Source of the DNA: CAWBRT01 sp963819175
GTDB lineage: Bacteria; Acidobacteriota; Terriglobia; Terriglobales; Acidobacteriaceae
Direction: 5' to 3'
NCBI GenBank assembly: GCA_963819175.1
Contig: CAWFVJ010000013.1
Coordinates: 434,001 to 498,000 of the forward strand
Length of the DNA stretch: 64,000 nt
In this document: positions 8,520 to 18,088 of the stretch, one piece after another
Layout: every line of letters starts with the position of its first letter
Numbering within the stretch: the stretch's first letter is position 1
Made by a program: the position numbers and the translations under genes
Notes under the pieces: model-generated
Database searches by the model: none
What the model saw: the letters and a program-made list of their open reading frames with translations, nothing else
What the model was told of the DNA's origin: nothing

Positions 8520-8597
8520 GAGGTCGATTTTCTGTAGCGGCGGCAAGCAGGAAGAAAAAGACAAGCACAGTTTTCATGGTCGCAGTGCGGAACCCCC

Positions 8598-9956
8598 CTA
8601 CATGCCCGGCAGCTTCATTCCCGCCATGCGCCGGGCAAAGCTCGGCTTTCCCATGCCCTTGAACATTTTGCGCATTTGGACGTACTGGCGAAGCAGGTTG
8701 TTGACTTCCTGCACGCTGGTGCCCGAGCCGCGCGCGATGCGTTTGCGGCGCGAGCCGTTGATGCATTCGTGGTGCTCGCGCTCATGGGCGGTCATGGAAT
8801 TGATGATCGCCTCGACTCGCCCGATCTGCCCCTCGTCCACCTGATCCGCCATCTTGTGCATGTTGGCCATCGGCCCTATTTTCGGCAGCTTGCTGATGAT
8901 CGACTGGATTGAACCCATCTTCTTGACCTGCAGGAGCTGATCGCGAAAGTCCGCCAGCGAGAAGCCGCCGCCGCTGAGGGCTTTGGTGGCGAACTCTTCC
9001 GACTTCTTCCGGTCAATCTTGTCTTCGGCCTGTTCGATGAGCGAGAGAATGTCGCCCATGCCGAGGATGCGGCCCACGATTCGATCAGGATGAAAAGGCT
9101 CGATGGCATCGTACTTTTCGCCGATGCCGAGGAACTTGATGGGCTGCCCGGTGACCTTGCGAATGGACAAGGCGGCGCCGCCGCGGGCATCGCCGTCCAT
9201 CTTGGTGAGCACAATGCCGGTGAGCGAGAGCTTGTCGTGGAACTCCTTGGCGGAGTTGACGGCGTCCTGACCGGTCATGGAGTCGGCAACGAAGAGGATT
9301 TCCTGCGGATTCAGCAGCCGTTTCAACGACTGCATCTCGTCCATCAACTGCTCGTCGATGTGCAGGCGTCCGGCGGTGTCGACGATGAGCACGTCGCAGC
9401 CACTGTTGATGGCCTCGCGGCGCGCTTCTTTCGCCAGGCGCTCGACCGAGGCGGTGTTCGGTTCCGCCACCGCTCCTTCATAAATCAAGGCGCTCACGGC
9501 GTTGGCCACGACTCTCAACTGCTCGCGCGCCGCGGGACGATAGACGTCAACCGAAACCAGCATCGGACGGCGGCCGTTCTTCTTGAGCCATGATGCGAGC
9601 TTGCCGGAAGTGGTGGTTTTGCCCGATCCCTGTAGGCCGGCCATGAGAATAACCGAGGGCGGCTGTGAGGCGAATTTGAGCTTGACCGTATCACGTCCAA
9701 GCAATTCAATGAGCTCGTCGCGAACGATCTTCACGACCTGCTCGGCCGGCGAAAGCGCGGTCATCACTTCCTGGCCAATCGCCTTCTCGCGAATGTGGTC
9801 GATCAATTCCTTGACGACCTTGAAGTTGACATCGGCCTCAAGCAGCGCCAGGCGGATTTCACGCAGGGCTTCGGTGATGTTCTCCTCGTCCAGCTTGCCC
9901 TGGCCGCGGAGATTCTTGAATGCACGTTGCAGTTTGTCGGTAAGGTTATCGAACAT
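8598..9956 (-). CDS. ffh: Signal recognition particle protein Ffh (SRP54)
   Basis: GTPase that binds signal sequences and 4.5S RNA and delivers ribosomes to FtsY at the membrane. The order is N domain, G domain with GLQGSGKTTT, DTAGRLHID and TKMDGDARGG, and a Met-rich M domain ending in the RNA-binding SRRKRIARGSG helix and FKGMGKPSFARRMAGM. Its 452 residues are an intact, normal-length frame. It converges with the his operon, 78 bases apart. Confidence 0.97.
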   Translation of the reverse strand: MFDNLTDKLQRAFKNLRGQGKLDEENITEALREIRLALLEADVNFKVVKELIDHIREKAIGQEVMTALSPAEQVVKIVRDELIELLGRDTVKLKFASQPPSVILMAGLQGSGKTTTSGKLASWLKKNGRRPMLVSVDVYRPAAREQLRVVANAVSALIYEGAVAEPNTASVERLAKEARREAINSGCDVLIVDTAGRLHIDEQLMDEMQSLKRLLNPQEILFVADSMTGQDAVNSAKEFHDKLSLTGIVLTKMDGDARGGAALSIRKVTGQPIKFLGIGEKYDAIEPFHPDRIVGRILGMGDILSLIEQAEDKIDRKKSEEFATKALSGGGFSLADFRDQLLQVKKMGSIQSIISKLPKIGPMANMHKMADQVDEGQIGRVEAIINSMTAHEREHHECINGSRRKRIARGSGTSVQEVNNLLRQYVQMRKMFKGMGKPSFARRMAGMKLPGM

Positions 9957-10008
9957 AAGATTCCACGTCTAAATTTTAGCAGGCTGCTGAAGAACCGTTC
10001 TCCAAAGG

Positions 10009-10092
10009 TGTCATCCTGAGCGAAGCGAAGGATCTATGGATTTTCCCTGCGCCGAAATGCATAGATTCTTCGCCTCCGGCTCAGAATGACAT
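10009..10092. repeat. Family A intergenic palindrome
   Basis: TGTCATCCTGAGCGAAGCGA begins the left arm and ATTCTTCGCCTCCGGCTCAG plus AATGACA ends the right arm; ATCTATG and CATAGAT are also inverted. It could form a long imperfect hairpin between ffh and the deacetylase-like gene. Confidence 0.75.
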
Positions 10093-10126
10093 CTCCCATA
10101 AATTCGGTCTTGCGACGCAGCTGCGC

Positions 10127-11182
10127 TTAGTCAGCAGCCTCGTTGAGCTGACTGCCGGTCACATCGGAAGGACGGTCTTTTGACCGGATGCCGCCGAACA
10201 CTTTTTCCGCCGCGAGCACCGTGTTGGCGTGAATCGCGACGGTATCCTCCAGCTTCTCAGCGTAGCCGCCGGCGAAGGTCGCCATTACCGGCACGCCCCA
10301 GTCGCGCGCAAAGCTGAGTACCATCTCATCCCTTTGCTGAAGACCTTCGATGGTGAGCGCCAACCCACCGAGCTGATCGTAGCGATAGGGGTCCGCACCC
10401 GCGACGTAGGAGATCAGCTCCGGCTCAAAGAGCCGGCGAGCCGAGATGAGAGCTTTTTCAAGCCAGTAGAGATACTCGCTGTCCATGACGCCGTCGGGCA
10501 GGTTGATGTCGATCGAGGACGGCGGTTTCCAGACGGGGTAGTTGTTCAGTTGGTGCAGGGAGATGGTGAACACGTCCCCCGCACGGCCCTGAAGCATGGT
10601 TTCGGAGGCCGGCGACGGAGCGGTGATGGGAGCGGACCAACCTGCAGGAGGGGGAATTGGCTCGGCGCGCCTGCCAAAGATCACCGCCGTGCCGTTGCCC
10701 TGATGGACATCGCAATCGACGGTCATGGCCCGCTTGATCCGTCCGTCCTTTTGCATTTTGCGGATCGCGATGGCGATATCGTTGACCACGCAAAACCCCT
10801 CGCCGTGGTCAGGAAAGGCATGGTGGAAGCCGCCGCCGAGGTGGACGCTCACGCCGTCCCGAAGCGCGAGGTCAGCCGCAAGGATCGATCCGCCGGCCAT
10901 CAGCCAAAACGCCTCGACCAGCGGCCGGCTATAGGGCACCTCAAGTTCGAGTTCCTCGCGGACCGAGAGAGTTCCGGTTTTCAGCTTGTAGACGTATACA
11001 GGAGTGTGCGCCAGAAGGATGTCGTCGTCGGTGGCGGGCTGTGGCTCGACAAAATCCTCCGGGACGGCTGCACCCAGCCCGAGCAAGCGGTCACGCACGA
11101 GCCTATACTTCTGGCTTGGAAAAACGTGATGCCCGAAGGGGAGCAGATATCGATCGCTGTAAACCAGACTGAAAGGCAACAT
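10127..11182 (-). CDS. Histone-deacetylase-family hydrolase
   Basis: Zinc-dependent amidohydrolase of the arginase/deacetylase fold; bacterial members act on acetylated polyamines, acetoin-related substrates or proteins, and the substrate here is not evident. Active-site blocks are all visible: GGGFHHAFPDHGEGFCVVND (paired His), VDCDVHQGNGTA (zinc Asp and His), GADPYRYDQLGG (zinc Asp) and the Tyr of TFAGGYA. Compared with the usual family there are about 30 extra Pro/Ala/Ser-rich residues between TAVIFG and DVFTISLHQ. ATG 11182 (MLPFSLVYSDRY) is preferred over an upstream in-frame start because homology begins there. Confidence 0.88.
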   Translation of the reverse strand: MLPFSLVYSDRYLLPFGHHVFPSQKYRLVRDRLLGLGAAVPEDFVEPQPATDDDILLAHTPVYVYKLKTGTLSVREELELEVPYSRPLVEAFWLMAGGSILAADLALRDGVSVHLGGGFHHAFPDHGEGFCVVNDIAIAIRKMQKDGRIKRAMTVDCDVHQGNGTAVIFGRRAEPIPPPAGWSAPITAPSPASETMLQGRAGDVFTISLHQLNNYPVWKPPSSIDINLPDGVMDSEYLYWLEKALISARRLFEPELISYVAGADPYRYDQLGGLALTIEGLQQRDEMVLSFARDWGVPVMATFAGGYAEKLEDTVAIHANTVLAAEKVFGGIRSKDRPSDVTGSQLNEAAD

Positions 11183-11316
11183 AGAAAGCAGTGTCCTGAA
11201 CCGCGAAACGTCTATTCTCCGGGAAACCTGCTTGGAAACGCAACTGTTTGTGCCAAATTTGGTTAATACGACTAGTAGAGGGACTTCGGTAATGTCGTCC
11301 TCCAGGAGTTTATAGC

Positions 11317-11835
11317 GTGATGAAACGAGCATCGTGGATCGCAGTGAGTGTCTGTGTCGTCGTTGTCGGCGCGGCGATCGCCGGCTTCGCTGCCTATGAG
11401 CATGGCAAGCCAGGAATGGGGATGCACATGCGGTTTGAACGGATGGCGGTACGCCTCAAGCTGACGCCCGCGCAGGAATCGCAGATCAAGACGGACTTGA
11501 AGCAGGCGCGAACCAATGCCAAGCCCGATATCGATTCGATGAGGAATTTGCGGGCCACACTGGCAAAGCAAATCTTCACGGACCATCCGGACCAGGCGGC
11601 GATTCAGAAGAATGCCGACCAGTTGAAGCAGCAGCTCTCGGCGATGATCGATCAATACGTCATGGCCGGTATGCAAATTAACGGCGTGCTTGCGTCCGAT
11701 CAACGTGCCGAGGTGCAGAAGATCATCGTTGAACACCAGCAACTGGCGGAGCGACGGCGAGCGAGGTGGCAGCAGCATAGAGAGCACCCGTCCAGCGGGC
11801 AGCAACCCGCAACGCCGGGTCAGCCGCGGCAGTAG
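11317..11835 (+). CDS. Spy/CpxP-like periplasmic protein (LTxxQ motif)
   Basis: A 172-residue protein with an N-terminal hydrophobic segment (residues about 6-27, SWIAVSVCVVVVGAAIAGFA) that acts as a signal or anchor, followed by an all-helical Gln/Arg-rich region containing LKLTPAQESQIKTDLKQ, the LTxxQ signature of Spy/CpxP envelope-stress chaperones and related metal-resistance proteins. The C-terminus is Gln/Pro-rich. GTG 11317 lies eight bases after AGGAG; ATG 11320 is also possible. Divergent from the deacetylase-like gene. No linked two-component system is seen. Confidence 0.7.
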   Translation: MMKRASWIAVSVCVVVVGAAIAGFAAYEHGKPGMGMHMRFERMAVRLKLTPAQESQIKTDLKQARTNAKPDIDSMRNLRATLAKQIFTDHPDQAAIQKNADQLKQQLSAMIDQYVMAGMQINGVLASDQRAEVQKIIVEHQQLAERRRARWQQHREHPSSGQQPATPGQPRQ

Positions 11836-11965
11836 TGTTGAGCGCGGCGCTTTGTTAAGCCCAAAGGAGCGACTACTCCAGGTTAGCCCCAGTCACCCCA
11901 ACGAGCCAAGCCTCGTCGGGGACCCCGACACGGGCGAATCTGGGGCATCAGGCGCCCACTTCCGA

Positions 11966-11998
11966 CCCCACATTTGCCAACTGCGGCAAATGTGGGCC
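11966..11998. repeat. Family B palindrome
   Basis: CCACATTTGCC (11968-11978) and GGCAAATGTGG (11985-11995) form an 11-bp perfect stem with a 6-base loop. Related copies lie near 14.08, 38.84, 48.2 and 50.2 kb. It sits in the 200-base gap between the Spy-like gene and the 3' end of ligD. Confidence 0.75.
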
Positions 11999-12035
11999 AC
12001 CAACCAGATAAACAGGGGCCGCCGGTGATCGATTA

Positions 12036-13985
12036 TCAGGCGGCTTTGCTCTCGCGGGTCAACCGCGCCTCCTGTGCCGCACTGCGCGGCCTCTCGAAGG
12101 TGCACTCGCGTGGTTCCTTATCATCCCTCAGCCCAAGGAAGACCGGCGCTCGCATCTTGATTGCCCCGCTTTGCCCCTCGTGCGTCCATTCGGTGAACTT
12201 GATGCGCGCGACCAACTCAGGCCGCACGTAATGCACAGTACGGGTTGCTTCGACAGGATTGGCAAAAGGATTCTTCTCGGTCTTGCGGGCTTCCAGCAGC
12301 TTCCAGACCTCCTGCTGCGTGCGCGCGTTGAAGCCGCTGCCTGCCTGTCCGACGTGGATCAGCCGGCCGCCTTCATAGAGCCCGAGCACAACGGAACCGA
12401 AGTGTTCGCGTGAACCGCGCGGGTCCGTGTAGCCGCCGATCACACATTCCTGTTCATGCGTAAGTTTTATCTTGAGCCAATCGCGCGATCGCTTGGGTAC
12501 GTAGCAGGACGAGCTTCGCTTGGCAACGATGCCTTCCAACTGGCGCTCGCCGGCCGCACGGTAGAGCTGGATTCCATCGTCGAAATGTTCGGAGTAGTGC
12601 ACCCACTGATTCTCCGCGAGCACTTTGCGCAGCAGCTCTTTGCGGCTCTTCAAATCGACCTGGAACAGACTGTAGCCGTCGAGATAAAGCAGATCGAAAA
12701 CGTAATAATGGATGGGAATATCGCTGCGACTGACGCGCGGGCGGCGCGGGCCTTCACTGGTTCCCGTGCGCTGCTGCATCAGGCTGAAACTGGAGCGGCC
12801 TTGTTCGTCGAGAGCGACGATCTCTCCGTCAAGAACTGCGGTCTTGGCGCGCACGCAGCCCGGAACGACCGACAGCTCCGGATAGGCGCCGGTGAGATCG
12901 TTCTGATTGCGTGAAAGCAGGCGGACATTTCCCTGCTCGACAAAGGCAAGCGCGCGAAAGCCGTCCCACTTTACTTCGTACAGCCACTCAGCGACTGTTG
13001 AACGGACCATCCACCAGGGTCGCCAGCATGGGACGAATCGAGCTCGGCATGGGCTCGCGAACGGCTCCCGGCAACCTGCTCAAACCCTTGCTCAAACCGA
13101 GGTCTGGCGGCTCGGCCTTTCTTCTGCCTGAAGATTTGCTTGAAGATTTTGAGGCTGTACGCCTGGGCTCCGTCTGGGTCTGCCGTGAGGCCTTCGGTTC
13201 GCGAGCCCGGGGCGTCGCAGACTTGCCGGCCGGAGACGACTTAGCGGGCCGCTTCTTGCGGCACGCCGCGAGACGGGGCATCCGTTGAGGCCTGCCGGTC
13301 ATGAGCGGCGATCGAGGCAGCAAGCCATTCCTTCTTGCCGGCTCGGGCGGCGGGGCGGCTCTTCCACTCGGCGCTGGCGGCGTCGGCTGCGATCTCGTCC
13401 AGCGAACGGCCAGTCAGGACCGAACCGTCGAATTTGTCGATGTCATAACCGGTGGTGGCGGTGGCGTCGCGATGCTTGATCAGCAGCCATTCCGTGCCTT
13501 TGCTTCCGGGCCGCCGCGAACGCATCTTGGCCAGCACGAACTCGCCATTCAGTTTGTTGCCATGAAGCCGGAACTTAAGGTCCCCCTTCTCCAGCATGGC
13601 GGCCGCCAGCGCATCGGCTTGGGCGGCGTTGGCCGGCGGCTTGGCGCCGGGGGGCGCGAGACGGCTCCCAGGTTCCCTTGTCCCAAACCATCACGGCGCC
13701 TGCGCCATAGTTGCCCTCTGGGATGGTGCCCTCGAAATCGATGTACTCGACCGGGTGATCCTCAACCTGCATGGCAAGCCGTTTGTCGGCGGGATCGAGC
13801 GACGGCCCCTTGGGAACGGCCCAGGACTTCAGCACGCCCTGCATTTCGAGGCGAAAATCGTAATGGAGTCGCGTAGCGCGGTGTTTCTGCACGACGAAGC
13901 GATGTTGCGAGCCGCGAGCAACTTTGGCCGGAGGCTCCGGCGTCTGCCCGAAGTGCCGTTTACGGTTGTATTCCTCAAGAGCCAT
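12036..13985 (-). CDS. ligD: LigD-type ATP-dependent DNA ligase, PE-ligase form (breaks as read)
   Basis: Non-homologous end-joining ligase. From the N-terminus: 3'-phosphoesterase domain with FVVQKHRATRLHYDFRLE, HPVEYIDFEGTIPEGNYG and EWLLIKHRDA; a Lys/Arg/Ser-rich linker; then the ligase core with PSSIRPMLATLVD, the catalytic-lysine motif EVKWDGFRAL, VLDGEIVAL, EGIVAKR and DWLKIK, and an OB domain ending shortly after GQSGAIKMRAPVFLGLR. No polymerase/primase domain follows, so this is the two-domain form. Frame changes lie near 13640, 13270 and 12995. ATG 13985 (MALEEYNRKRHF) is taken as the start. No ku gene is in the window. Confidence 0.88.
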
Positions 13986-14072
13986 AGCCTGTTGGATGCC
14001 GCGAAGGCGAGTGCGCGTCGCGAACAGCACGCTATGCGGTTCGCGGTTGCTGGTAGGGTGAGTTTCTCGAAG

Positions 14073-14108
14073 TCCCACATCTGCCAACTGCGGCAGATAT
14101 GGGGCACC
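14073..14108. repeat. Family B palindrome
   Basis: CCCACATCTGCCAACTGCGG followed by CAGATATGGGGC: arms CCACATCTGCC and GGCAGATATGG with a 6-base loop, between ligD and the divergent nitroreductase gene. Confidence 0.7.
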
Positions 14109-14209
14109 AGCGCTGGCATGCGCCGAGTTGTTAGCTCGGCGTATACTTCATTGTTTTGGTAGCGTGTTGCGGGTTTCTGCCTAACCAAATTTTTGAAAGG
14201 ATCGGCCAT

Positions 14210-14872
14210 ATGGGAACCGTCGAAAAGCCATTGAGCGAAGCGATCAAGCATCGGCGCGCCACGCCGAGCTTTGACGGCACTCCGGTGCCTGACGAAGACC
14301 TGAAGAAGATATTGCAGGCCGGATTGGAAGCTCCGAGCGGCTACAACCTGCAGCCCTGGAGGTTCGTCGTGGTGCGCGATCCAGAGGCGCGCAAGCGGCT
14401 GCGGGCAGCGGCCATGGGCCAGCCGAAGGTGGAGGAAGCCCCGGTGGTGATCGTGGCATGCGGCGATCCGGATGGCTGGAAGAGCGGCGACATGGAAGAG
14501 ATGATGCGGCTTGCAGAGGTGGACGAAGGCACGCGGAAAGTGATTCGACAGAACTTGAACAATTTTCTGGGAGCGGAGGCGGGAGACAAAGGCGGCGTGG
14601 CACCCCATTTCTGCGTCTGGGTCAACCGGCACACGATGATCGCCCTGACCACAATGATGTGGACGGCGGAAACACTGGGTTACGATACCGCACCCATGGA
14701 AGGGTTTTCCGAAACCGCAGTCCGGCAAACCCTTGGCATACCCGACCGCGTGCGGGTGGTCGCCCTGCTGGCCATTGGACATCTGAAGGGTCCCGACAAA
14801 CCCTACGGCAAACGATTTGCCATGGACAGGGTTGTGTTCAATAACAAGTGGGGCAACGGGTTGAAACTATGA
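14210..14872 (+). CDS. Nitroreductase-family FMN oxidoreductase
   Basis: A 220-residue protein of the FMN-dependent nitroreductase fold. The N-terminal IKHRRATPSFDGTPVPDEDL and PSGYNLQPWRFVVVRD match the FMN-phosphate and ring-binding regions, and AETLGYDTAPMEGF with VVALLAIGHLKG the conserved C-terminal half. The physiological substrate cannot be told. ATG 14210 is chosen because GAAAGGA lies eight bases upstream and homology starts there; upstream in-frame codons have no family similarity. It is divergent from ligD with a family B repeat between. Confidence 0.85.
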   Translation: MGTVEKPLSEAIKHRRATPSFDGTPVPDEDLKKILQAGLEAPSGYNLQPWRFVVVRDPEARKRLRAAAMGQPKVEEAPVVIVACGDPDGWKSGDMEEMMRLAEVDEGTRKVIRQNLNNFLGAEAGDKGGVAPHFCVWVNRHTMIALTTMMWTAETLGYDTAPMEGFSETAVRQTLGIPDRVRVVALLAIGHLKGPDKPYGKRFAMDRVVFNNKWGNGLKL

Positions 14873-14908
14873 GCGAGTCTTCGCGAATCCAAGAAACAAA
14901 ACGCAGAC

Positions 14909-14951
14909 TACCCCACGTCAGCCCAGTCGTGGGGCGGGACGTGGGGCACCC
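14909..14951. repeat. Family C palindrome
   Basis: TACCCCACGTCAGCCCAG at the left and CGGGACGTGGGGCACCC at the right, inverted around GTCGTGGGG. Confidence 0.7.
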
Positions 14952-15008
14952 GCGATCTGCATCGACGGTAATCGCAATTGTTGCTGGCGTGTTCCATCCA
15001 ACTTGCGC

Positions 15009-15405
15009 TCCGCCGCGCCACCGCCCGATGCCCCGACAGATGCTTTCTCTTCCAATCAGATTGCGGAGAAGCTGCTGAACCAGATCCGCGATGGATTGCA
15101 AGCCTACAACTCGCGGAAGATGCTCGGCCGCTTTTGATCGGGAAGGCATGCAGGCATACCCGGCGTTCCAGGACCAGGTAGAGGCCTTTTTTGCGCAATA
15201 TGAATCCTTTCGCGTCGCCATACGGTTGGAGGAGAGTTCCTTCGAGCAAGATAAAGGCACGGCCACGGCCAGTTTCCAGCTGGAGGGCATTCCGCGATAT
15301 GGAGGCCCCGCGATTCGGCGGGAAGGCGAGCTGATCTTTGAATTCAGCCGGACCCGAAGCGGCTGGAAGATACGGGACGTGAGTCCGCGAAGTTTCTTCT
15401 CATGA
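15009..15405 (+). CDS. NTF2-like domain protein of unknown function (break as read)
   Basis: Two consecutive frames join into a small alpha/beta protein: IAEKLLNQIRDGLQAYNSRK, then FDREGMQAYPAFQDQVEAFF and a C-terminal region with RREGELIFEFSRTRSGWKI ending in SPRSFFS. The helix-then-strands pattern and the final tryptophan-containing strand resemble NTF2/SnoaL-like domains. One extra C near 15130 explains the frame change. The N-terminus is unclear: a hydrophobic, Cys-containing stretch just upstream suggests a lipoprotein signal, but no start can be assigned, so the left coordinate is approximate. It overlaps the Nudix gene start as ATGA. Confidence 0.5.
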
Positions 15406-15875
15406 CGAATATCAAGACAGAACCGCAAGCCGTAAAGCGCGAGTACCCGGATCGCCCGATTGTGGGTGTAGGAGGAGTCGTCGTTCAGAATGGACGCGTG
15501 GTGCTGGTGCGCCGCGCCAAAGCTCCACGCAAGGGGGAGTGGTCCATTCCGGGCGGCATGCTGGAACTGGGCGAGACCTTGCGCGACGGCGTCGCCCGCG
15601 AGATCGAAGAGGAAACCGGACTGAAGGTGAAGAGCGAAGAGGTGCTCGACGTCTTCGACAGCATCGTCATCGACGCGGACGGGAAGACGCAGTACCACTA
15701 TGTGCTGGTTGACTACCTCTGCTCGGTTACCGAAGGCGAACTCAGGGCCGCCAGCGATGTGAGCGAGGCGCGATGGGCGACGTTGGAGGAAGCCTTGAGC
15801 CTGGTGAAGCGGGAGATGACGGTCGGAGTCATCCGCAAAGGACTCGACACCGCGCGCGATGAGAAGCGCGGGTGA
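15402..15875 (+). CDS. Nudix hydrolase
   Basis: A 157-residue pyrophosphohydrolase. The full Nudix box GX5EX7REUXEEXGU is present as GGMLELGETLRDGVAREIEE followed by ETGL, with VGVGGVVVQNGRVVLVRR before it. Short size and sequence resemble the ADP-ribose/MutT-like group; substrate not determinable. The ATG overlaps the stop of the NTF2-like gene, so the two are probably translationally coupled. Confidence 0.9.
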   Translation: MTNIKTEPQAVKREYPDRPIVGVGGVVVQNGRVVLVRRAKAPRKGEWSIPGGMLELGETLRDGVAREIEEETGLKVKSEEVLDVFDSIVIDADGKTQYHYVLVDYLCSVTEGELRAASDVSEARWATLEEALSLVKREMTVGVIRKGLDTARDEKRG

Positions 15876-16926
15876 ACGCGAGGAGCAGTTGCCCGCTGTA
15901 TAAGTGACAGTGGTGGAAGAAACTATCTTAGGTTAGAGCCGAACAACGCGGCGCGGAACCTGGGGCACTGGGCATGATTTCGCGCGAGAAAGTTCCGATA
16001 TGAAATTTAGAGACAAAGTGTCATGTGTGCCTGCGGACAACTTTCCGAGTCGGAGCGAAGCGAGACGGCGATGGGACCGGCCATGGCCGCAGCCGAACCG
16101 ACGACCTTCTACGTGTACATCGAACCGCTAAGCGTCAGCCCCACAGCAGGACGCTATTGACCGTTGAGGGCGGTATAGAAGATAGGGGTCTATAGTCTTC
16201 GATCAGTACTTGCCGAACATCCGCAGTCGAGGCATGTCACTGCAGGCTGTTATGTCTCTAAGGCGAATGCGCATGTAGAGTGGTGATAAGGCACGGAGTT
16301 ACGGCAACGAGGGCCGCAGTCGGCCTACACAAGAGCAGGATGAGTCTTGGAAGCGCGATCTCCAGACAGAAATCGTTGTGATCGTTGATCGCGAATACGG
16401 CGAGCAGACTTATTCAACGTGGCAACTGAGCGTGACCAGTTTGATGATTTCGATACACCCGCAAAACGGGCAGCGGCTCAACGGTCGATGGGCCGAGCGC
16501 CCCCGACAGCCGCATTTTACGGGTGTTACCAATCTGCAAAGAAATATTTCAGTTGAAGATATTCGAGTGCCGCAACAGGATTGTTTGACTGGGGCATATG
16601 TGGGCATGTCGATCAACAAGACGGCGGCCTATTGTGCCAAACCCGCCGTACACTCGTGCTTGAGATCATCGGCTACTGCGGCGACGGATAGGATCAAGGC
16701 TGAACTGACCCAGTATGGCTTCAATGAATTTGAAGCAAATGAATTGGGGTTCTGTGCGGATCGGCCCTTGCCGGGCGTCGATCAATGAGACAACTGACGG
16801 CAAATCGCCTTATCGCAAGTTTGCGGCAGTCCGTAAAAGGCGCGGTTGAGCAAAGTCTCGCCTGCGTATATAGTTTTGCCTTCAATGTGAGTACAACCTG
16901 CTGGACGCTGAACGGGAGGAAGCTGA
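15876..16926. other. 1.05-kb stretch without a confident gene
   Basis: Between the Nudix and asparaginase genes. Short open frames exist (for example 16378-16788, plus strand, 136 codons) but have no recognisable domain, no clear ribosome site and no family resemblance. No palindrome of families A-C was seen. A decayed gene or a regulatory/RNA region cannot be excluded. Confidence 0.5.
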
Positions 16927-17979
16927 ATGAATTCCAAGACAAAGTCTGTGCTGTTGCTTGCGATTTTTCTGATCTCGACCGCAGCGGTTGCCGCGACCAA
17001 ACCGGTCGTGGTTTTCATCGCTACGGGCGGGACCATCGCGATGAAGATCGATCCGATCAAGAAAGCGCCGGTGCCGGCGATTTCGGGCGAGGATCTGCTG
17101 GCTACGGTTCCTGAGGTGTCGCAGTATGCCACGGTGGAAGTGAAGAACGTTTCCAACGTGCCCTCTGACTATATGGATCCAGCACGCTGGGTCTCTCTTA
17201 CCCGGGATGTGAATACGGCGTTAGGCCGTCCCGAGGTTGCGGGGGTGATTATTTCCCACGGAACCGACACTCTCGAAGAGACCGCCTACTGGCTGGATCT
17301 TACGGTTGATTCCACTAAACCAGTCGTACTGATCGGGGCGCAGCGCAATGCTTCGGAATCCGACTTTGACGGCCCGCGTAACCTGCTGAACGCGGTGCGC
17401 ATCTGCATTGACCCGCAATCGAAGGGCAAGGGCTCGATGCTGGTCATGAACAACCAGATCAACGCGGCGCGCGACGTCACCAAGACGCATACCTCCAGCG
17501 TTGAGACCTTTAAGTCGGGCGATTTTGGATTCTTGGGTGAGGTGGACTTCGACCGCATCATTTATTCGCGCTCGCCACTCCGCCGGCAGCACGTGCCGGT
17601 AAAGGCTGCCACCATGCCGTATGTGGAGATAGTCCCCATGTATGGCGGAGCTGACGGTTATTTGGTGAAGGCCGCCGTCGAGCACGGAGCAAAGGGCATT
17701 GTGATCCAGGGGCTGGGGTGGGGCAACGTGAACCTGCCGATGTTTGGCGCTATTAAGGAAGCAATGGCTAAAGGCGTTCCGCTTGTCATCACGTCGCGCG
17801 TCCCCAACGGCCGCGTGCTGCCCAACTACGGTTGGGATGGTGGCGGCAAGACGTTGGTCGACGCCGGTGCGATTATGGGCGACGACCTCTCTCCGCAGAA
17901 GGCGCGCATCCTGCTGATGTTGCTTTTGCAAAATGGAGTGCAGGGACAAAAGAACTTGCAGGCGGCGTTTAGTCGTTAG
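16927..17979 (+). CDS. ansB: Type II (exported) L-asparaginase
   Basis: Hydrolyses asparagine to aspartate and ammonia outside the cytoplasm. The first about 22 residues (MNSKTKSVLLLAIFLISTAA) form a signal peptide cleaved near AVAA. Both catalytic threonine motifs are present: FIATGGTIAMK and ISHGTDTLEETAYWLDLT, with the Lys of NNQINAARDVTKTHT and the conserved SRSPLRR region. Length of 350 residues including the signal is typical of the periplasmic high-affinity enzyme. GGGAGG upstream of the ATG supports the start. Intact frame. Confidence 0.94.
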   Translation: MNSKTKSVLLLAIFLISTAAVAATKPVVVFIATGGTIAMKIDPIKKAPVPAISGEDLLATVPEVSQYATVEVKNVSNVPSDYMDPARWVSLTRDVNTALGRPEVAGVIISHGTDTLEETAYWLDLTVDSTKPVVLIGAQRNASESDFDGPRNLLNAVRICIDPQSKGKGSMLVMNNQINAARDVTKTHTSSVETFKSGDFGFLGEVDFDRIIYSRSPLRRQHVPVKAATMPYVEIVPMYGGADGYLVKAAVEHGAKGIVIQGLGWGNVNLPMFGAIKEAMAKGVPLVITSRVPNGRVLPNYGWDGGGKTLVDAGAIMGDDLSPQKARILLMLLLQNGVQGQKNLQAAFSR

Positions 17980-18009
17980 AGCGATTTCGCGGTCAGCGGG
18001 TTTAGGCAA

Positions 18010-18053
18010 CTACCCCACGTCAGCCCAACAGAAGGGCGGGACGTGGGGCACCC
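18010..18053. repeat. Family C palindrome
   Basis: CTACCCCACGTCAGCCCAAC and GGGCGGGACGTGGGGCACCC form inverted arms. Sits between the convergent asparaginase and DUF3617-like genes and could end transcription from both sides. Confidence 0.75.
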
Positions 18054-18088
18054 GGCTAAGGGTGGGGTACTTGTGCAGACCAGCTTTT

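Noticed and set aside
16378..16788. 136-codon frame as a gene
   Set aside because: No ribosome site, domain or homology was recognised; left as unassigned sequence.
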